A stretch of DNA of 64,000 bases, taken from Vibrio furnissii CIP 102972 (lineage in GTDB: Bacteria > Pseudomonadota > Gammaproteobacteria > Enterobacterales > Vibrionaceae). The DNA lies in NCBI RefSeq assembly GCF_000176175.1, contig NZ_ACZP01000014.1, positions 930,001-994,000 of the forward strand, written 5' to 3'. The notes beneath the pieces are model-generated. The model saw only the letters and a program-made list of their open reading frames with translations, made no database searches and was not told the origin of the DNA. The position numbers and the translations under genes were made by a program. Each line of letters starts with the position of its first letter. The first letter of the stretch is position 1. Below, piece by piece: positions 43,690 through 52,964 of the stretch.

Positions 43690-44361
43690 ATGAGCGAAGG
43701 AAAAAGACTAAACGTACGATTACTTTCTGACGTATGCATGCAATCGAGATTATTAAAAGACGCGTTAGAATCGCGGCTTCCGATTGGCATCGACATTTCG
43801 CCATTTAATGAATTGTGGCAGCACGAAAATGATCCCGCGTGTCACGACGTTAAAATTATCATCATCGACTATTCGTGCATCGACAGCACCACACTGAGCG
43901 ATTACTACACCTTTAAACAGATGTCATGCCCGGAAGCCAAAGAAGTTGTGATTAATTGCCCCCCGGAGGCGGATTCTAAGTCATTGTTTAAGTGGCAAAA
44001 ACTTTCGGGTGTATTTTTCGCTGATGACGACATTGATGCACTCGTGAAAGGCATGAACAAAGTGCTGGAAGATGAAATGTGGCTGACGCGCAAGCTGGCG
44101 CAAGAGTACATCATGCACTATCGTGCGGGCGCCCCGGCGGTGACGTCGCAAGCATATACAAAATTAACTCGCCGCGAACAGCAAATTATTAAGCTGCTTG
44201 GCAGTGGGGCATCCAATATCGAAATCGCCGACAAGTTGTATGTGAGCGAAAATACGGTGAAGACGCATCTACACAATGTGTTTAAGAAAATTAATGCGAA
44301 GAATCGCCTGCAAGCATTAATCTGGGCGAAGAATAATATTGCGATGGAAGAAGTGAGTTGA
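43690..44361 (+). CDS. vpsT: Biofilm regulator VpsT (CsgD-type LuxR-family, c-di-GMP responsive)
   Basis: 223 residues. The receiver-like N-terminus lacks a full phosphorylation pocket. The c-di-GMP-binding motif W[FLM][TS]R is present as W131-L-T-R134, and Met17, important for VpsT dimerisation, is at the same position. The C-terminal LuxR helix-turn-helix is LTRREQQIIKLLGSGASNIE, IADKLYVSENTVKTHL. In V. cholerae VpsT binds c-di-GMP and activates exopolysaccharide and biofilm genes and represses motility. The vps genes themselves are not in this window. A terminator follows. Confidence 0.92.
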   Translation: MSEGKRLNVRLLSDVCMQSRLLKDALESRLPIGIDISPFNELWQHENDPACHDVKIIIIDYSCIDSTTLSDYYTFKQMSCPEAKEVVINCPPEADSKSLFKWQKLSGVFFADDDIDALVKGMNKVLEDEMWLTRKLAQEYIMHYRAGAPAVTSQAYTKLTRREQQIIKLLGSGASNIEIADKLYVSENTVKTHLHNVFKKINAKNRLQALIWAKNNIAMEEVS

Positions 44362-44501
44362 TTTTTTCTATTTGCAGAGTTGGAACACGGCGCGCGTGAT
44401 ACAACGGTGTTCAATACACAGCACTCAGGATAAATAGCCGCGTGACTGGCAAATGATATTCGACGTGGCGTGATGTTTCAGGGGCGTCACTCGGGCAGGA
44501 T

Positions 44502-44525
44502 AAAGGCAGCATCGGCTGCCTTTTT
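44502..44525 (+). terminator. Intrinsic terminator downstream of vpsT
   Basis: AAAGGCAGC (44502-44510) pairs with GCTGCCTTT (44515-44523), four-base loop, then more T residues. Confidence 0.85.
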
Positions 44526-44555
44526 GCTTTTCGGCGCATGGGGTGATTCGTGGCG

Positions 44556-44876
44556 TTAGTCCACAATCACTGCGGTGCCGCTGACCGACACCATCAACAT
44601 GCCGTTGGTTTTACCAAACGTTTCGTAATCGAGGTCAATGCCGACCACAGCATTGGCACCCAATTCTGCCGCCCGCGCTTCCAGTTCCTGCAGCGCGATG
44701 GTGCGCGCTTTCTGCAGTTCGTGTTCGTAAGTGGCGGAGCGCCCACCCACGATGTCGCGAATGCCTGCAAACATGTCTTTGAAGATATTGGCGCCCATGA
44801 TGGCTTCGCCCGCAATCACGCCACAATAGCGCACGATGCGTTTGCCTTCGACGTGAGGCGTCGTTGTGATGATCAT
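44556..44876 (-). CDS. YbjQ/UPF0145 family protein
   Basis: 106 residues, the family's normal length, with [20 protein letters not shown] at the start, [32 protein letters not shown] and [13 protein letters not shown]. YbjQ proteins form pentameric beta-structures once annotated as heavy-metal binding; their function is unproven. Ribosome site is weak. It lies between vpsT and the pectin cluster and shows no link to either. Confidence 0.92.
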   Translation of the reverse strand: MIITTTPHVEGKRIVRYCGVIAGEAIMGANIFKDMFAGIRDIVGGRSATYEHELQKARTIALQELEARAAELGANAVVGIDLDYETFGKTNGMLMVSVSGTAVIVD

Positions 44877-44956
44877 AATTCGTTCTCGTGTGAATCAGTG
44901 AATGCCTGTTAGAAGTGTAACTCAGGCCAGAGTTCCGTGTGCGGGAGAAAAGTGAA

Positions 44957-44987
44957 TAAAAAAAGCCTTCGCAACGTGCGAAGGCTT
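44957..44987 (-). terminator. Intrinsic terminator of ogl
   Basis: AAGCCTTCGC (44963-44972) pairs with GCGAAGGCTT (44978-44987); on the minus strand the stem is followed by a run of T (A run from 44957). Confidence 0.9.
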
Positions 44988-45013
44988 GTGTGGAGCATTT
45001 GGGGGTGGGGAGA

Positions 45014-46177
45014 TTAACGCAGCGCTGTTGGAACGTCAGCGATGTAGATGGCCGGTACGCCTTCGAAATCACTGGTGAACAGCACGCCGGTATCGCCCGG
45101 TGTAAATGATGGGTGTGGGTGGGTGATTTGGCGGTCACCATCAAGCACATCCCATGAGGTATTGTGTTTCGCGAGTTTCGCGTAAGACTTGGTTTTGGTG
45201 TTCATGATGTACAAGAACGGGTCGTTTTCGATGTCGTAGCTTTCTGCATCTGCAACGTCGACAGGGGCATCACAACCGTCACCGACCATCAAGGTGCCAT
45301 CGAAGTTACTCATCAGGTGAGAACAAGGTGGCATCACCATCACTTCTTCGTTTTCCAACGTTTCTGGGTTGGCTTTGTAGATCACGCGCTCAGTTTGGCC
45401 TTTGAAGTAAGACACATACGCCATCGCGCTGCCATCTGGAATCCAGAATTCGTGCGTGCACGATTCACCCGGCGCGTGTTCTTTGATCATGCGGACATTC
45501 GTACCGTCTTCGTTCACCAGCCACATACGCGCGTCAACCAAGTCGTGTGGACCTTCGTGGCAGAAGCCAACCGTTGAGTCGTCGAATGGGCGGTAAATTG
45601 GGTGGCCCAGCCAAGCGTTTTCTTGGTGGATCACTTCCAGTTCGCCCGTTTGAATGTCGACTTTAATGAGGCGGCAAGTTGGGTTGGTGTGGTAGAACTC
45701 GGCAAATTTTTCCCATGAGGTCAGCGGTTGCCAATCACGTTTTAGGATTTCGATGCCAACCAGTTTGGTGCACGCAGAGTTCGCCACCCATGTGCCGTAA
45801 CCTTTCCATTCTTCGTCAACGGTGTAGATGACTTGCTCTTCCAGCGTTTCTAGGTCCACTTTCATCAGGTTCAGTTCGTTTTTCACGTAGAAGAAAGAAC
45901 GGTCATCGTCTGAAATGAAACCACCAAAGGTGTTGTCGCCTTTGCCTTCTGTCAGCTGTGTTGCTTGTTGCGTGTTCAGATCGGCCAAGTAGTAGTTACG
46001 GTTCCCATCGAAGTCACCTGCAAACAGCAGCTTGCTGCCATCTGTTGTAAAGCATTTTTGATAGAAGTAGTTACGGTGACAAATCACGTCGGTTGGGGTT
46101 AGACGAGTCACTTTCACTTGGGTGTCGCTGTCGATGAACGATTCGAACGTCAGCTGAATTACATCACCTTTAGCCAT
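45014..46177 (-). CDS. ogl: Oligogalacturonate lyase (PL22)
   Basis: 387 residues, cytoplasmic, no signal peptide. The ATG at 46177 has GGAGG at ideal spacing; the ATG at 46183 is too close to it. A seven-bladed beta-propeller protein of the PL22 family, with the manganese-binding set seen in QITHPHPSF (Gln and two His near residue 345-350) and His in PPCSHLMSNFDG. It cleaves unsaturated and saturated digalacturonate to 5-keto-4-deoxyuronate, the last depolymerisation step before the KduI/KduD/KdgK pathway. It follows the symporter gene on the same strand with a hairpin between them. Confidence 0.95.
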   Translation of the reverse strand: MAKGDVIQLTFESFIDSDTQVKVTRLTPTDVICHRNYFYQKCFTTDGSKLLFAGDFDGNRNYYLADLNTQQATQLTEGKGDNTFGGFISDDDRSFFYVKNELNLMKVDLETLEEQVIYTVDEEWKGYGTWVANSACTKLVGIEILKRDWQPLTSWEKFAEFYHTNPTCRLIKVDIQTGELEVIHQENAWLGHPIYRPFDDSTVGFCHEGPHDLVDARMWLVNEDGTNVRMIKEHAPGESCTHEFWIPDGSAMAYVSYFKGQTERVIYKANPETLENEEVMVMPPCSHLMSNFDGTLMVGDGCDAPVDVADAESYDIENDPFLYIMNTKTKSYAKLAKHNTSWDVLDGDRQITHPHPSFTPGDTGVLFTSDFEGVPAIYIADVPTALR

Positions 46178-46197
46178 AAACATAGCCTCCGAAATAG

Positions 46198-46225
46198 CAC
46201 TGCCAACCGGTGAGGATTGGCAGTG
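46198..46225 (-). repeat. Intercistronic hairpin between symporter and ogl
   Basis: CACTGCCAA (46198-46206) pairs with TTGGCAGTG (46217-46225), no T tract. It probably stabilises or partially terminates the symporter-ogl transcript. Confidence 0.55.
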
Positions 46226-46239
46226 AAAACTTAATGAAA

Positions 46240-48009
46240 TCAGTTAGAAGAAATTACGCATTTGTTGGTTGCGTTGTCTAGGCCTGCACTGCGTTTCAGC
46301 GCGTAGCCTACGATGGCAATCACCGCCGCACAGCCCAAGAACAACAGGCGTCCCCACATTGGGTTCGGGATGAGAATCATCAGTGACAAACCTGCTGCCA
46401 TGTACATCACCAACGTACCCAGTTTGTTGCGTTGCATACGGTCAACGATGTCTTGACCTTCTTCAGCCACACACTCGGTGTCGATGTCTTTAAAGAAATC
46501 TTGTGTTGATGCGATGTATGGGTCTTTCTCTTCTTTGTAGAACAGTGTGGTCAGACAGAAGAAACCAGCGGTCAGGAACAGGTGAGCGGCGATGGTGATC
46601 ATCGTGCGCATTTCACCAATTTCACGGCGAGTTAGTTCTTCTAGGCCGAACCAGCTACCCACGTATTCTGGGGTGAAGATTTTCACAACCGACCAAGACA
46701 CAGCCATACCGAATACAACCGTTGCCCATGGTGCCCATTTTGGCGTTTTACGAATCAGCATACCCAGGAATAGCGGTACCAGAATCGGCGATTGCAGTAG
46801 GGTCGCAACTTGCATCATCAGGTCAAACAAGCTCAGGTGTTTCAGTGAGTTGAAGAACTGCGCCATGAAGATAACCAGCAGGCCGTTGATCAAACATGCG
46901 ATTTGGCCAGCACGTAGCTGCTCTTTATCGGTCGCTTGACCTTTACGCATGATCGGTGCGTAGAAGCTGCGAACAAAGATGCCTGAGTTACGGTTCAGTG
47001 CAGAGTCCATTGACGACATGGTTGCTGCGAACAGACCCGCCATCAGAAGACCAACAGTACCCAACGGCATGGTTTCACGAGCAAACACAAGGTAAACCGC
47101 ATCGCCAGCTTTCGCGCCCAGTGATGAGTATTGTGTTGCTGCATCTGGGTAAAGAATCGCAGAAGCCCATGGTGGAATGAACCAAATCACCGCGCCCACG
47201 ACCATCATGCCCAAAGCAAGTAGTGCGGCTTTGCTAGCGTTTTTCGAGTCTTTTGCGTTAAGGAAACGGTAAGATTCCTGCATGTTGTTGATACTTTGCA
47301 GCTGTTTCACCACAAAGAAGATGAATGTACATACAAGTAGCAACGGATAGTTCATATCCGGGCCCATCATGAAGCCGCCAGGGAAGTTCTCAACGATCTC
47401 GCCTGGGCCGCCCACAACAACCAATGCAACCAATGCACACGCCACGGAAATCACGGCAACAACCAGTGTCTGAATAAAGTCAGACGCCACAACGCCCCAT
47501 GCACCACTCAATAGCGAGATGGCCAGAACCGCAAGACCGGTAATCCAAATGGTGGTGACGATGTCGGCATTAAATACAGCAGACGCGAACACGCCCAGAC
47601 CGTTAAGCCATACACCAGCGTTGATCACGCTCAGAGGAATGATCACCCAAGTAAAGAACTGTTCGTTCACGCCGCCAAAACGACGTTTTACCGCTTCAGT
47701 TGGTGTGTCGACGCGCATTTGACGGAAACGGCGAGCAAAATAGAAGTATGCAAACACATACGCCACCATGTTACCAACAAACACCGCGAGAACCGCGAAG
47801 CCGTCGCTGAACGCTTTACCGGCTGCACCGGTGAATGTCCAAGCTGAAAATTGAGTCATAAATGCAGTGGCACCTACCATCCACCAGAGCATTTTACCGC
47901 CCCCACGGAAGTAGTCACTGGTACTGTTGCTCGCCATTTTTTTAAATATCAAGCTGATTGCCACCATCAGGGCAAAGTAGCCTGCAATGACTAGATAATC
48001 GTATTGCAT
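46240..48009 (-). CDS. Sodium:solute symporter (SSS family), probably for pectin breakdown products
   Basis: 589 residues with 13-15 transmembrane helices and the SSS signature regions (DYFRGGGKMLWWMVGATAFM, GLFAATMSSMDSALNRNSGI). GAGG precedes the ATG. A charged cytoplasmic insert (KEEKDPYIASTQDFFKDIDT) lies before the final helices. Its place directly upstream of ogl, and a KdgR-like box about 70 bases upstream of the start, suggest it imports galacturonate, unsaturated galacturonides or 5-keto-4-deoxyuronate with sodium; the exact substrate is inference. Confidence 0.88.
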   Translation of the reverse strand: MQYDYLVIAGYFALMVAISLIFKKMASNSTSDYFRGGGKMLWWMVGATAFMTQFSAWTFTGAAGKAFSDGFAVLAVFVGNMVAYVFAYFYFARRFRQMRVDTPTEAVKRRFGGVNEQFFTWVIIPLSVINAGVWLNGLGVFASAVFNADIVTTIWITGLAVLAISLLSGAWGVVASDFIQTLVVAVISVACALVALVVVGGPGEIVENFPGGFMMGPDMNYPLLLVCTFIFFVVKQLQSINNMQESYRFLNAKDSKNASKAALLALGMMVVGAVIWFIPPWASAILYPDAATQYSSLGAKAGDAVYLVFARETMPLGTVGLLMAGLFAATMSSMDSALNRNSGIFVRSFYAPIMRKGQATDKEQLRAGQIACLINGLLVIFMAQFFNSLKHLSLFDLMMQVATLLQSPILVPLFLGMLIRKTPKWAPWATVVFGMAVSWSVVKIFTPEYVGSWFGLEELTRREIGEMRTMITIAAHLFLTAGFFCLTTLFYKEEKDPYIASTQDFFKDIDTECVAEEGQDIVDRMQRNKLGTLVMYMAAGLSLMILIPNPMWGRLLFLGCAAVIAIVGYALKRSAGLDNATNKCVISSN

Positions 48010-48079
48010 GTAAACCTCGAAACGCTGTTTTAATTTTCGTGGATTATATGGAAAGAAGTTGAAATGGTATGTGATAAAA

Positions 48080-48098
48080 ATCGAAACAATGGTTCATT
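48080..48098. promoter_or_regulatory. KdgR-like operator upstream of the symporter-ogl operon
   Basis: ATCGAAACAATGGTTCATT matches the KdgR consensus AATRAAAYRNYRTTTYATT at 16 of 19 positions. The whole 48010-48386 gap (377 bases) holds no gene; besides this site it contains the MATE terminator at its far end. Confidence 0.55.
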
Positions 48099-48356
48099 TT
48101 TTATATTTTTCTCAAATTAGTGATCTGAGTCATACACAAATCGCGCGGCGCGTTTGGGGTGTAAGAATTGTCTGAGCCTTGTGCCCCAAGGTTTACCAGC
48201 ATTTAACATCCAAGAAAAGTAATCCGTCAGCGGCGATCACAAGCGTGAAAAAATTAGCGAACATTGTACGTTTTGAGCAGGTGGCGTGACGCTTGTTTAC
48301 GTTTGTGGTGCGGCGCAGCATACGCGATGTGGTGAAAAGTTGTGTGTGGCAATGGT

Positions 48357-48382
48357 TAAAAATGAGGCGCCCAACGGCGCCT
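48357..48382 (-). terminator. Intrinsic terminator of the MATE gene
   Basis: AGGCGCC (48365-48371) pairs with GGCGCCT (48376-48382); on the minus strand it is followed by a T run (A run at 48358-48362). Confidence 0.8.
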
Positions 48383-48386
48383 TGAG

Positions 48387-49847
48387 TCAATTCATTCGTT
48401 TTTTCTCAGCGGTGAGATAAGCGGTCAGCCAGCGCTGGCTGATCATGCGGTATAAATAGAGCGCGCCGCGCAACCACCAATCGGCAAACATGCCAAGCCA
48501 AATGCCGTAAATGCCAAAACCAAAATGAATCCCGAGTAGATATCCCAGCACAATGCGGCATCCCCACATGCTCATGATCGCGGTCCACATGCTGTATTTG
48601 ACATCTTTGGCGCCTTTGAAGGCTGCCGGTAAGACAAACGATGCAGCCCAGATCGGCATCATCAGGGCATTGAGGTAAATCAGGTTCACCACCACATCAA
48701 TCACCGCCGCATCGTCGCTATAAATGGCGCCGATGTTGTGGGCAAAAGGCACAAATGCGATGCCGAGCACGGTCAATGCGCCAGTGGCGAGCAGCAGAAT
48801 CAGGTGCATTTCCAATCTCGCCACGCGGGTTTGCCCTTGCCCCAAGCGTTTCCCTATCAATACGGTGGCAGCCATGGCGAGTGCGTTACCGGGAATGTTG
48901 ACAAACAGCAGCACGGAGAAGGTGATGACGTTACCCGCCATCACAATGGTGCCCATGCCTGCGACCATGATTTGGGTGATGAGTTTGCCGATATTAAACA
49001 TCAGTGATTCGACACTGGCGGGCACCCCAATCACCAAAATTTCGCGCAGTATCAAGCGATTGAATGGTTTAAGGAACGCATTGGCAGGCACACGTAATGA
49101 ACCGTTGTGGGTGAGCACAAACAGAATCATGCCTGCGCCAATCCAGCGTGCTGCCGTGATGCCAATCCCGGCGCCGATCATGCCCAGTCCTTGCCATTGC
49201 ACTGCGTCGATACCGTAAATTAACGGATAGCTGATCGCGATATTGAAAATGTTCATCAGAATGTTGGTGGTGGCAGGCGAGCGAGAGTTGCCCACGGCGC
49301 GCAAAATACCACTGCCAGAGAGCGTGATGGCCAGCGCCGGATAGCTGAGCGCGATAATTTTAAGGTATTGCGCCGCCAAGTCGATCACCTCGGGTTCTGC
49401 GCCGTAGGCCACAACGGTCAGCACCGATTCGGAGAACAGAAACATCGCGGCGCAGCAGAGTAGGCTCACCAACACGCCCAGGTTCATCACTTGGCTGGCC
49501 CCAAACAGCGCTTTGGGGCGATCGCGGCGGCCAAAGGCTTGGGCGATCAGAACGGAGCCGCCAAGTGCAATGGCGGTGAGCAGGGACAAAATAATATAGG
49601 TCACGCTGTCGGTGATCCCAACCGCGGCCGTGGCGTCTTTGCCAATCCGGCTGACCAGAATGGTGCTGACGATGCCCATCAGCACCACGCACACCAGTTC
49701 GATCAGAATGGGCCAAGTAAACGGAAGAATGCTGCGCTGAATGAGCACCCGGTGGCGATAGCGCAATTGCCAACGGCGCCGAAGATACGGCGGTTCGGAG
49801 TCAGGCTGGGCAGCCTGCTCCGGTACAGAAGAACATGAGTCAGACAA
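48387..49847 (-). CDS. MATE-family multidrug/metabolite efflux transporter
   Basis: 486 residues, twelve transmembrane helices in two MATE halves (PFTWPILIELVCVVLMGIVS at the start; VLPAAFKGAKDVKYSMW in the second half). The apparent start is a TTG at 49847, with GGAAG six bases before it; no ATG is in frame nearby. It lies 33 bases after pelW on the same strand, so it may be the last gene of the togMNAB-pelW transcript. Its link to pectin is by position only. Confidence 0.88.
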   Translation of the reverse strand: MSDSCSSVPEQAAQPDSEPPYLRRRWQLRYRHRVLIQRSILPFTWPILIELVCVVLMGIVSTILVSRIGKDATAAVGITDSVTYIILSLLTAIALGGSVLIAQAFGRRDRPKALFGASQVMNLGVLVSLLCCAAMFLFSESVLTVVAYGAEPEVIDLAAQYLKIIALSYPALAITLSGSGILRAVGNSRSPATTNILMNIFNIAISYPLIYGIDAVQWQGLGMIGAGIGITAARWIGAGMILFVLTHNGSLRVPANAFLKPFNRLILREILVIGVPASVESLMFNIGKLITQIMVAGMGTIVMAGNVITFSVLLFVNIPGNALAMAATVLIGKRLGQGQTRVARLEMHLILLLATGALTVLGIAFVPFAHNIGAIYSDDAAVIDVVVNLIYLNALMMPIWAASFVLPAAFKGAKDVKYSMWTAIMSMWGCRIVLGYLLGIHFGFGIYGIWLGMFADWWLRGALYLYRMISQRWLTAYLTAEKKRMN

Positions 49848-49880
49848 AGTTCACTTCCATTATTTCAAGAGACGTACCGG

Positions 49881-51518
49881 TCAGGCCTCTGCGGTCTGAT
49901 TGTAAATCACGTCGTAGTCGTACACCGTTTTGATCGTGTCACCGATTAAGCGTTCACCATGCAGGTAGCCACCGGTGGAGATCATGACGGGAATGTCGGT
50001 GTACACGCCTTGATGCGCGGCTTCGAGGGCCAGCAAGGCATAAGGCAGTGGATCATCGAGTCGAGCATAACGATGGTGCGGTCCGGGTAAGAAGAAGCCG
50101 GCATGATAGTGCTGGCTGAGCAGATTTTCTGCGACGCCGTCGGCTAAATGCAACAGTGGTTCCTCTTGGGTGGCGGTGTGCAATTCGAGCAGCGCCATCA
50201 GCAGATACGCCGAAGCCAGCGACGTACGCTCACTCACCTGACTTGGGCGCAGTGTGTGTGGGTCGAGTTCACCCAAACCAAAACGTTGCCACATGCGTGC
50301 GGTTAAGTCGCGCAGTTGCGCGTCTTCACTTTGCAAGCTGGCGCGGATCAGTGTGAGCAGATAGGCCGGATCGGTTGGTTGGCGAGTTAATGTGGTGCCT
50401 TTGTCGCCGTAATACCCGTCGCGCACAAAGGTGTAGCCCGTCAGGTCTTCACCGCTGTTCCACATGGGGATGATTTCGTTGCGCGCTTCATCCCACGCAT
50501 GGGCAAAGTAAGCTGTGATGCCGTCTATTGCCCATTGACGCATTTGCGGTTCATCGAGCAGTTTGGCGCATTCGAGGATCGCCAGTGGGTTATCGACCAC
50601 CACCGGCCAGCTATCGCGAAATAGCACGTTCGCTTCACGCGCGATGTCACCAAATTCGGGGCCGAATTGGCGTTTTGCACGGTCCCCAAACCACGAGTAG
50701 GTGAGGGTATCGTCGTCTGGAATCGGCTCTCTTTGCAGCGGTGACGAGAACTGATACACCGGCATGCCCGTTTCGGGATGGCGCGCCAACACAAATTGTT
50801 GATAGAGGTGTTTGGCCCACACTTTGGCGTGCGCGTCCCCGGTGTAGTGATAATAGTGGCTCGCGGCGTAGATCAAATCAGTGGACGCGTTGACGAACGT
50901 CAGCCCAATGGTTTCGGGTAGCGCGGGCCAGCGCGTGGGGTCGACCACAGGTTTGGGCTGATGACGTGCAAACAGATCGGCGGCGTACGGCTGGCCGTAT
51001 TCGCCGTGGCGGCTGAGATCGAGCTTGTCCCAATCCGACACATGCGCCGCCCAAAACCCTTTCAGGAAGGTTTCGGTTGTGGCGGGGCTGACCTCATGCA
51101 AGAAGGCATAAAACGGAAAATGGTGTTTGAGTTCATGCACGCACTCCTTGCTGGCTGGCCCTTCAATGTTGCCATTTTGCCAGTGTACAAAGCGGTGACC
51201 GCCCCAATGGAACAGGCCGCTGGCGTCATCGACATAATGCTCCAGAAAATAACGCGTCACCTTGCTGGCGTGCTCGCGATACTGGTCATCGCCGGTCAGT
51301 GTGCTGAGCGCAACGAGGCCGCGCAGGAAGTTTTGTTGGCTGGCGAAGTTGCTCATTGGCACGCGCGTGCCATCGGGATACGTCCACGCGACCGGTTTCA
51401 ACGTTTGGGTGTCGATGCCGTCTGCGAGCAAAGGAGAGGTTGGCGATTGCGCCAATGCACCGAGGCGCTGATAGTATTCGGTTAATAAAGGCAGATAGGA
51501 TTTGCGTGTGTACGCCAT
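49881..51518 (-). CDS. pelW: Cytoplasmic exopolygalacturonate lyase (PL2, PelW-like)
   Basis: About 545 residues from ATG 51518 (MAYTRKSYLPLLTEYYQRLG), close to the 543 of Dickeya PelW; a longer in-frame start has no support. No signal peptide, so cytoplasmic. The alpha/alpha barrel sequence fits PL2, with HWGGHRFVHW, KECVHELKHHFPFY and TFVNASTDLIYAASHYYHY. PelW removes disaccharides from short oligogalacturonates, feeding Ogl. Gene order togM-togN-togA-togB-pelW next to kdgM matches the Dickeya arrangement, which strengthens the call. Confidence 0.9.
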   Translation of the reverse strand: MAYTRKSYLPLLTEYYQRLGALAQSPTSPLLADGIDTQTLKPVAWTYPDGTRVPMSNFASQQNFLRGLVALSTLTGDDQYREHASKVTRYFLEHYVDDASGLFHWGGHRFVHWQNGNIEGPASKECVHELKHHFPFYAFLHEVSPATTETFLKGFWAAHVSDWDKLDLSRHGEYGQPYAADLFARHQPKPVVDPTRWPALPETIGLTFVNASTDLIYAASHYYHYTGDAHAKVWAKHLYQQFVLARHPETGMPVYQFSSPLQREPIPDDDTLTYSWFGDRAKRQFGPEFGDIAREANVLFRDSWPVVVDNPLAILECAKLLDEPQMRQWAIDGITAYFAHAWDEARNEIIPMWNSGEDLTGYTFVRDGYYGDKGTTLTRQPTDPAYLLTLIRASLQSEDAQLRDLTARMWQRFGLGELDPHTLRPSQVSERTSLASAYLLMALLELHTATQEEPLLHLADGVAENLLSQHYHAGFFLPGPHHRYARLDDPLPYALLALEAAHQGVYTDIPVMISTGGYLHGERLIGDTIKTVYDYDVIYNQTAEA

Positions 51519-51621
51519 GACATCACCCCATATTGAAAATAAAAAGGCCCAACATTGGAGATCGGGCAAATAAACAAGGTTAAGCGCCGGGCTTAGCGTT
51601 GATTACTTCGTGAAAACAATT

Positions 51622-51643
51622 CAGCACCCCTTGCGGGGTGCTG
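51622..51643 (-). repeat. Intercistronic hairpin between togB and pelW
   Basis: CAGCACCCC (51622-51630) pairs with GGGGTGCTG (51635-51643) around TTGC, 13 bases after the togB stop. On the minus strand it is followed by AATTGTTTTC, a weak T-rich tract. It probably lets more binding protein be made than PelW. Confidence 0.65.
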
Positions 51644-51655
51644 GTGGTTGGGTTG

Positions 51656-52942
51656 TTAGTTCATACGGTTCAGTACACGGTTACCACGACGCAGGAAGTT
51701 TTTCGCTGCATCTTCAACCGAGGCACGGCCGTAGTCGAGGCGTTGCATCTCTTCACTAAACAGTTCCATCAACTGTGCGTTGTCGGTGTATGTGGTTGGC
51801 ATGATCTTCTGTGGAAGCTCTTTTGCCTGCTCATAACCTAGGAACGACAAGCTGTTTGGATCGATGTGACCGCTCTCTTGCAGCGTAGACAGACCCGCGT
51901 GGCTCATTGGAATACCACGGGTCAGCCCCAGCGCTTCAATACCCACAGGATCGTTGAGCAGGAAGTTCACCAGTTTGGCCGCTGCATCTGGGTTTTTGGT
52001 GTTACGGCCGATAGATAACATCATGGATGGGCGTGCCAACAGGCCTGCTTCCACGGCGTTTTCACTCATTGGGTAAGGACCTAACTCCAGTGACATTGGG
52101 GGTTGTAGGTTGTCGGCGTATTTCTCAACGGCGGTATCCCACATGTAAAGACCACCGAAACGACCGTCGATCCAAGGGCGCATTTCGTACAAGTTCCCTT
52201 TCCCGTAAGAGGCGAACTCTTTGGTTGATGGGAACACGTGGCTGTTGACTTGATCCACATACAGCTGGAAGAACTCGGTCATCTCTTTTTCGTTGAACGC
52301 CAGCAGGTTGGTGTCGTGATCGATAATGTCTCGGCCATGTTTTTGGATGTACAGCGAACGGTTCATCGCAAACACGTCACGGGCTTCAATCACCAGTGGG
52401 TAATAACCATTGCCCAAGTTCTGTTTGAAGGCTTGGCCTGCTTTCATCAGATCATCCCAAGTTTTTGGATAATCCACGCCTGCTTTCGCCCAAATGTCCT
52501 TGTTGTAGTAGAACACGCGTGACGTCATGCTCACCGGCAAACCGTTGATCTTGCTGTTGACGGTGGTCATGTTGATCGCTTGTTGCGGGAACTCGCTGAG
52601 CTGCAACGCATCTTTCTTCTGGGTCATGTCATAGAAGCCGCCGCCATCGCGAGAGAAGATAGGCAACCAGTTCCAGTTGGTCTGCATGACGTCTGGCTCA
52701 GTGTTCCCTGCGATTTGCGTGGTTAGGCGCGACAAGTGACCATCCCAACCGGTGTATTCCCCTTTCACGACGATGTCTGGGTATTTCTCATGGAATTTTT
52801 CCAGCGCTTGTAGGGTTGCTTGGTGGCGGGCATTGCCACCCCACCAAGACATACGCAGTTCCGTTTGTGCGTAGGCACTGGCAGCCATACCACCTAGCGC
52901 AAGCGCAGTCAGCGTTGATAGCAGCGTTCGTTTCATGTTCAT
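51656..52942 (-). CDS. togB: Oligogalacturonide ABC transporter, periplasmic binding protein TogB
   Basis: 428 residues with a Sec signal peptide (KRTLLSTLTALALGGMAASA, cleavage after AYA near residue 25). It is a family-1 extracellular solute-binding protein (LRMSWWGGNARHQATLQALE, YPDIVVKGEYTGW, PLVIEARDVFAM). The GGAGG site nine bases before 52942 decides the start. It delivers galacturonate oligomers to TogMN. It is followed by a strong hairpin. Confidence 0.92.
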   Translation of the reverse strand: MNMKRTLLSTLTALALGGMAASAYAQTELRMSWWGGNARHQATLQALEKFHEKYPDIVVKGEYTGWDGHLSRLTTQIAGNTEPDVMQTNWNWLPIFSRDGGGFYDMTQKKDALQLSEFPQQAINMTTVNSKINGLPVSMTSRVFYYNKDIWAKAGVDYPKTWDDLMKAGQAFKQNLGNGYYPLVIEARDVFAMNRSLYIQKHGRDIIDHDTNLLAFNEKEMTEFFQLYVDQVNSHVFPSTKEFASYGKGNLYEMRPWIDGRFGGLYMWDTAVEKYADNLQPPMSLELGPYPMSENAVEAGLLARPSMMLSIGRNTKNPDAAAKLVNFLLNDPVGIEALGLTRGIPMSHAGLSTLQESGHIDPNSLSFLGYEQAKELPQKIMPTTYTDNAQLMELFSEEMQRLDYGRASVEDAAKNFLRRGNRVLNRMN

Positions 52943-52964
52943 AGGGTTTAGCCTCCAAGCTAAT

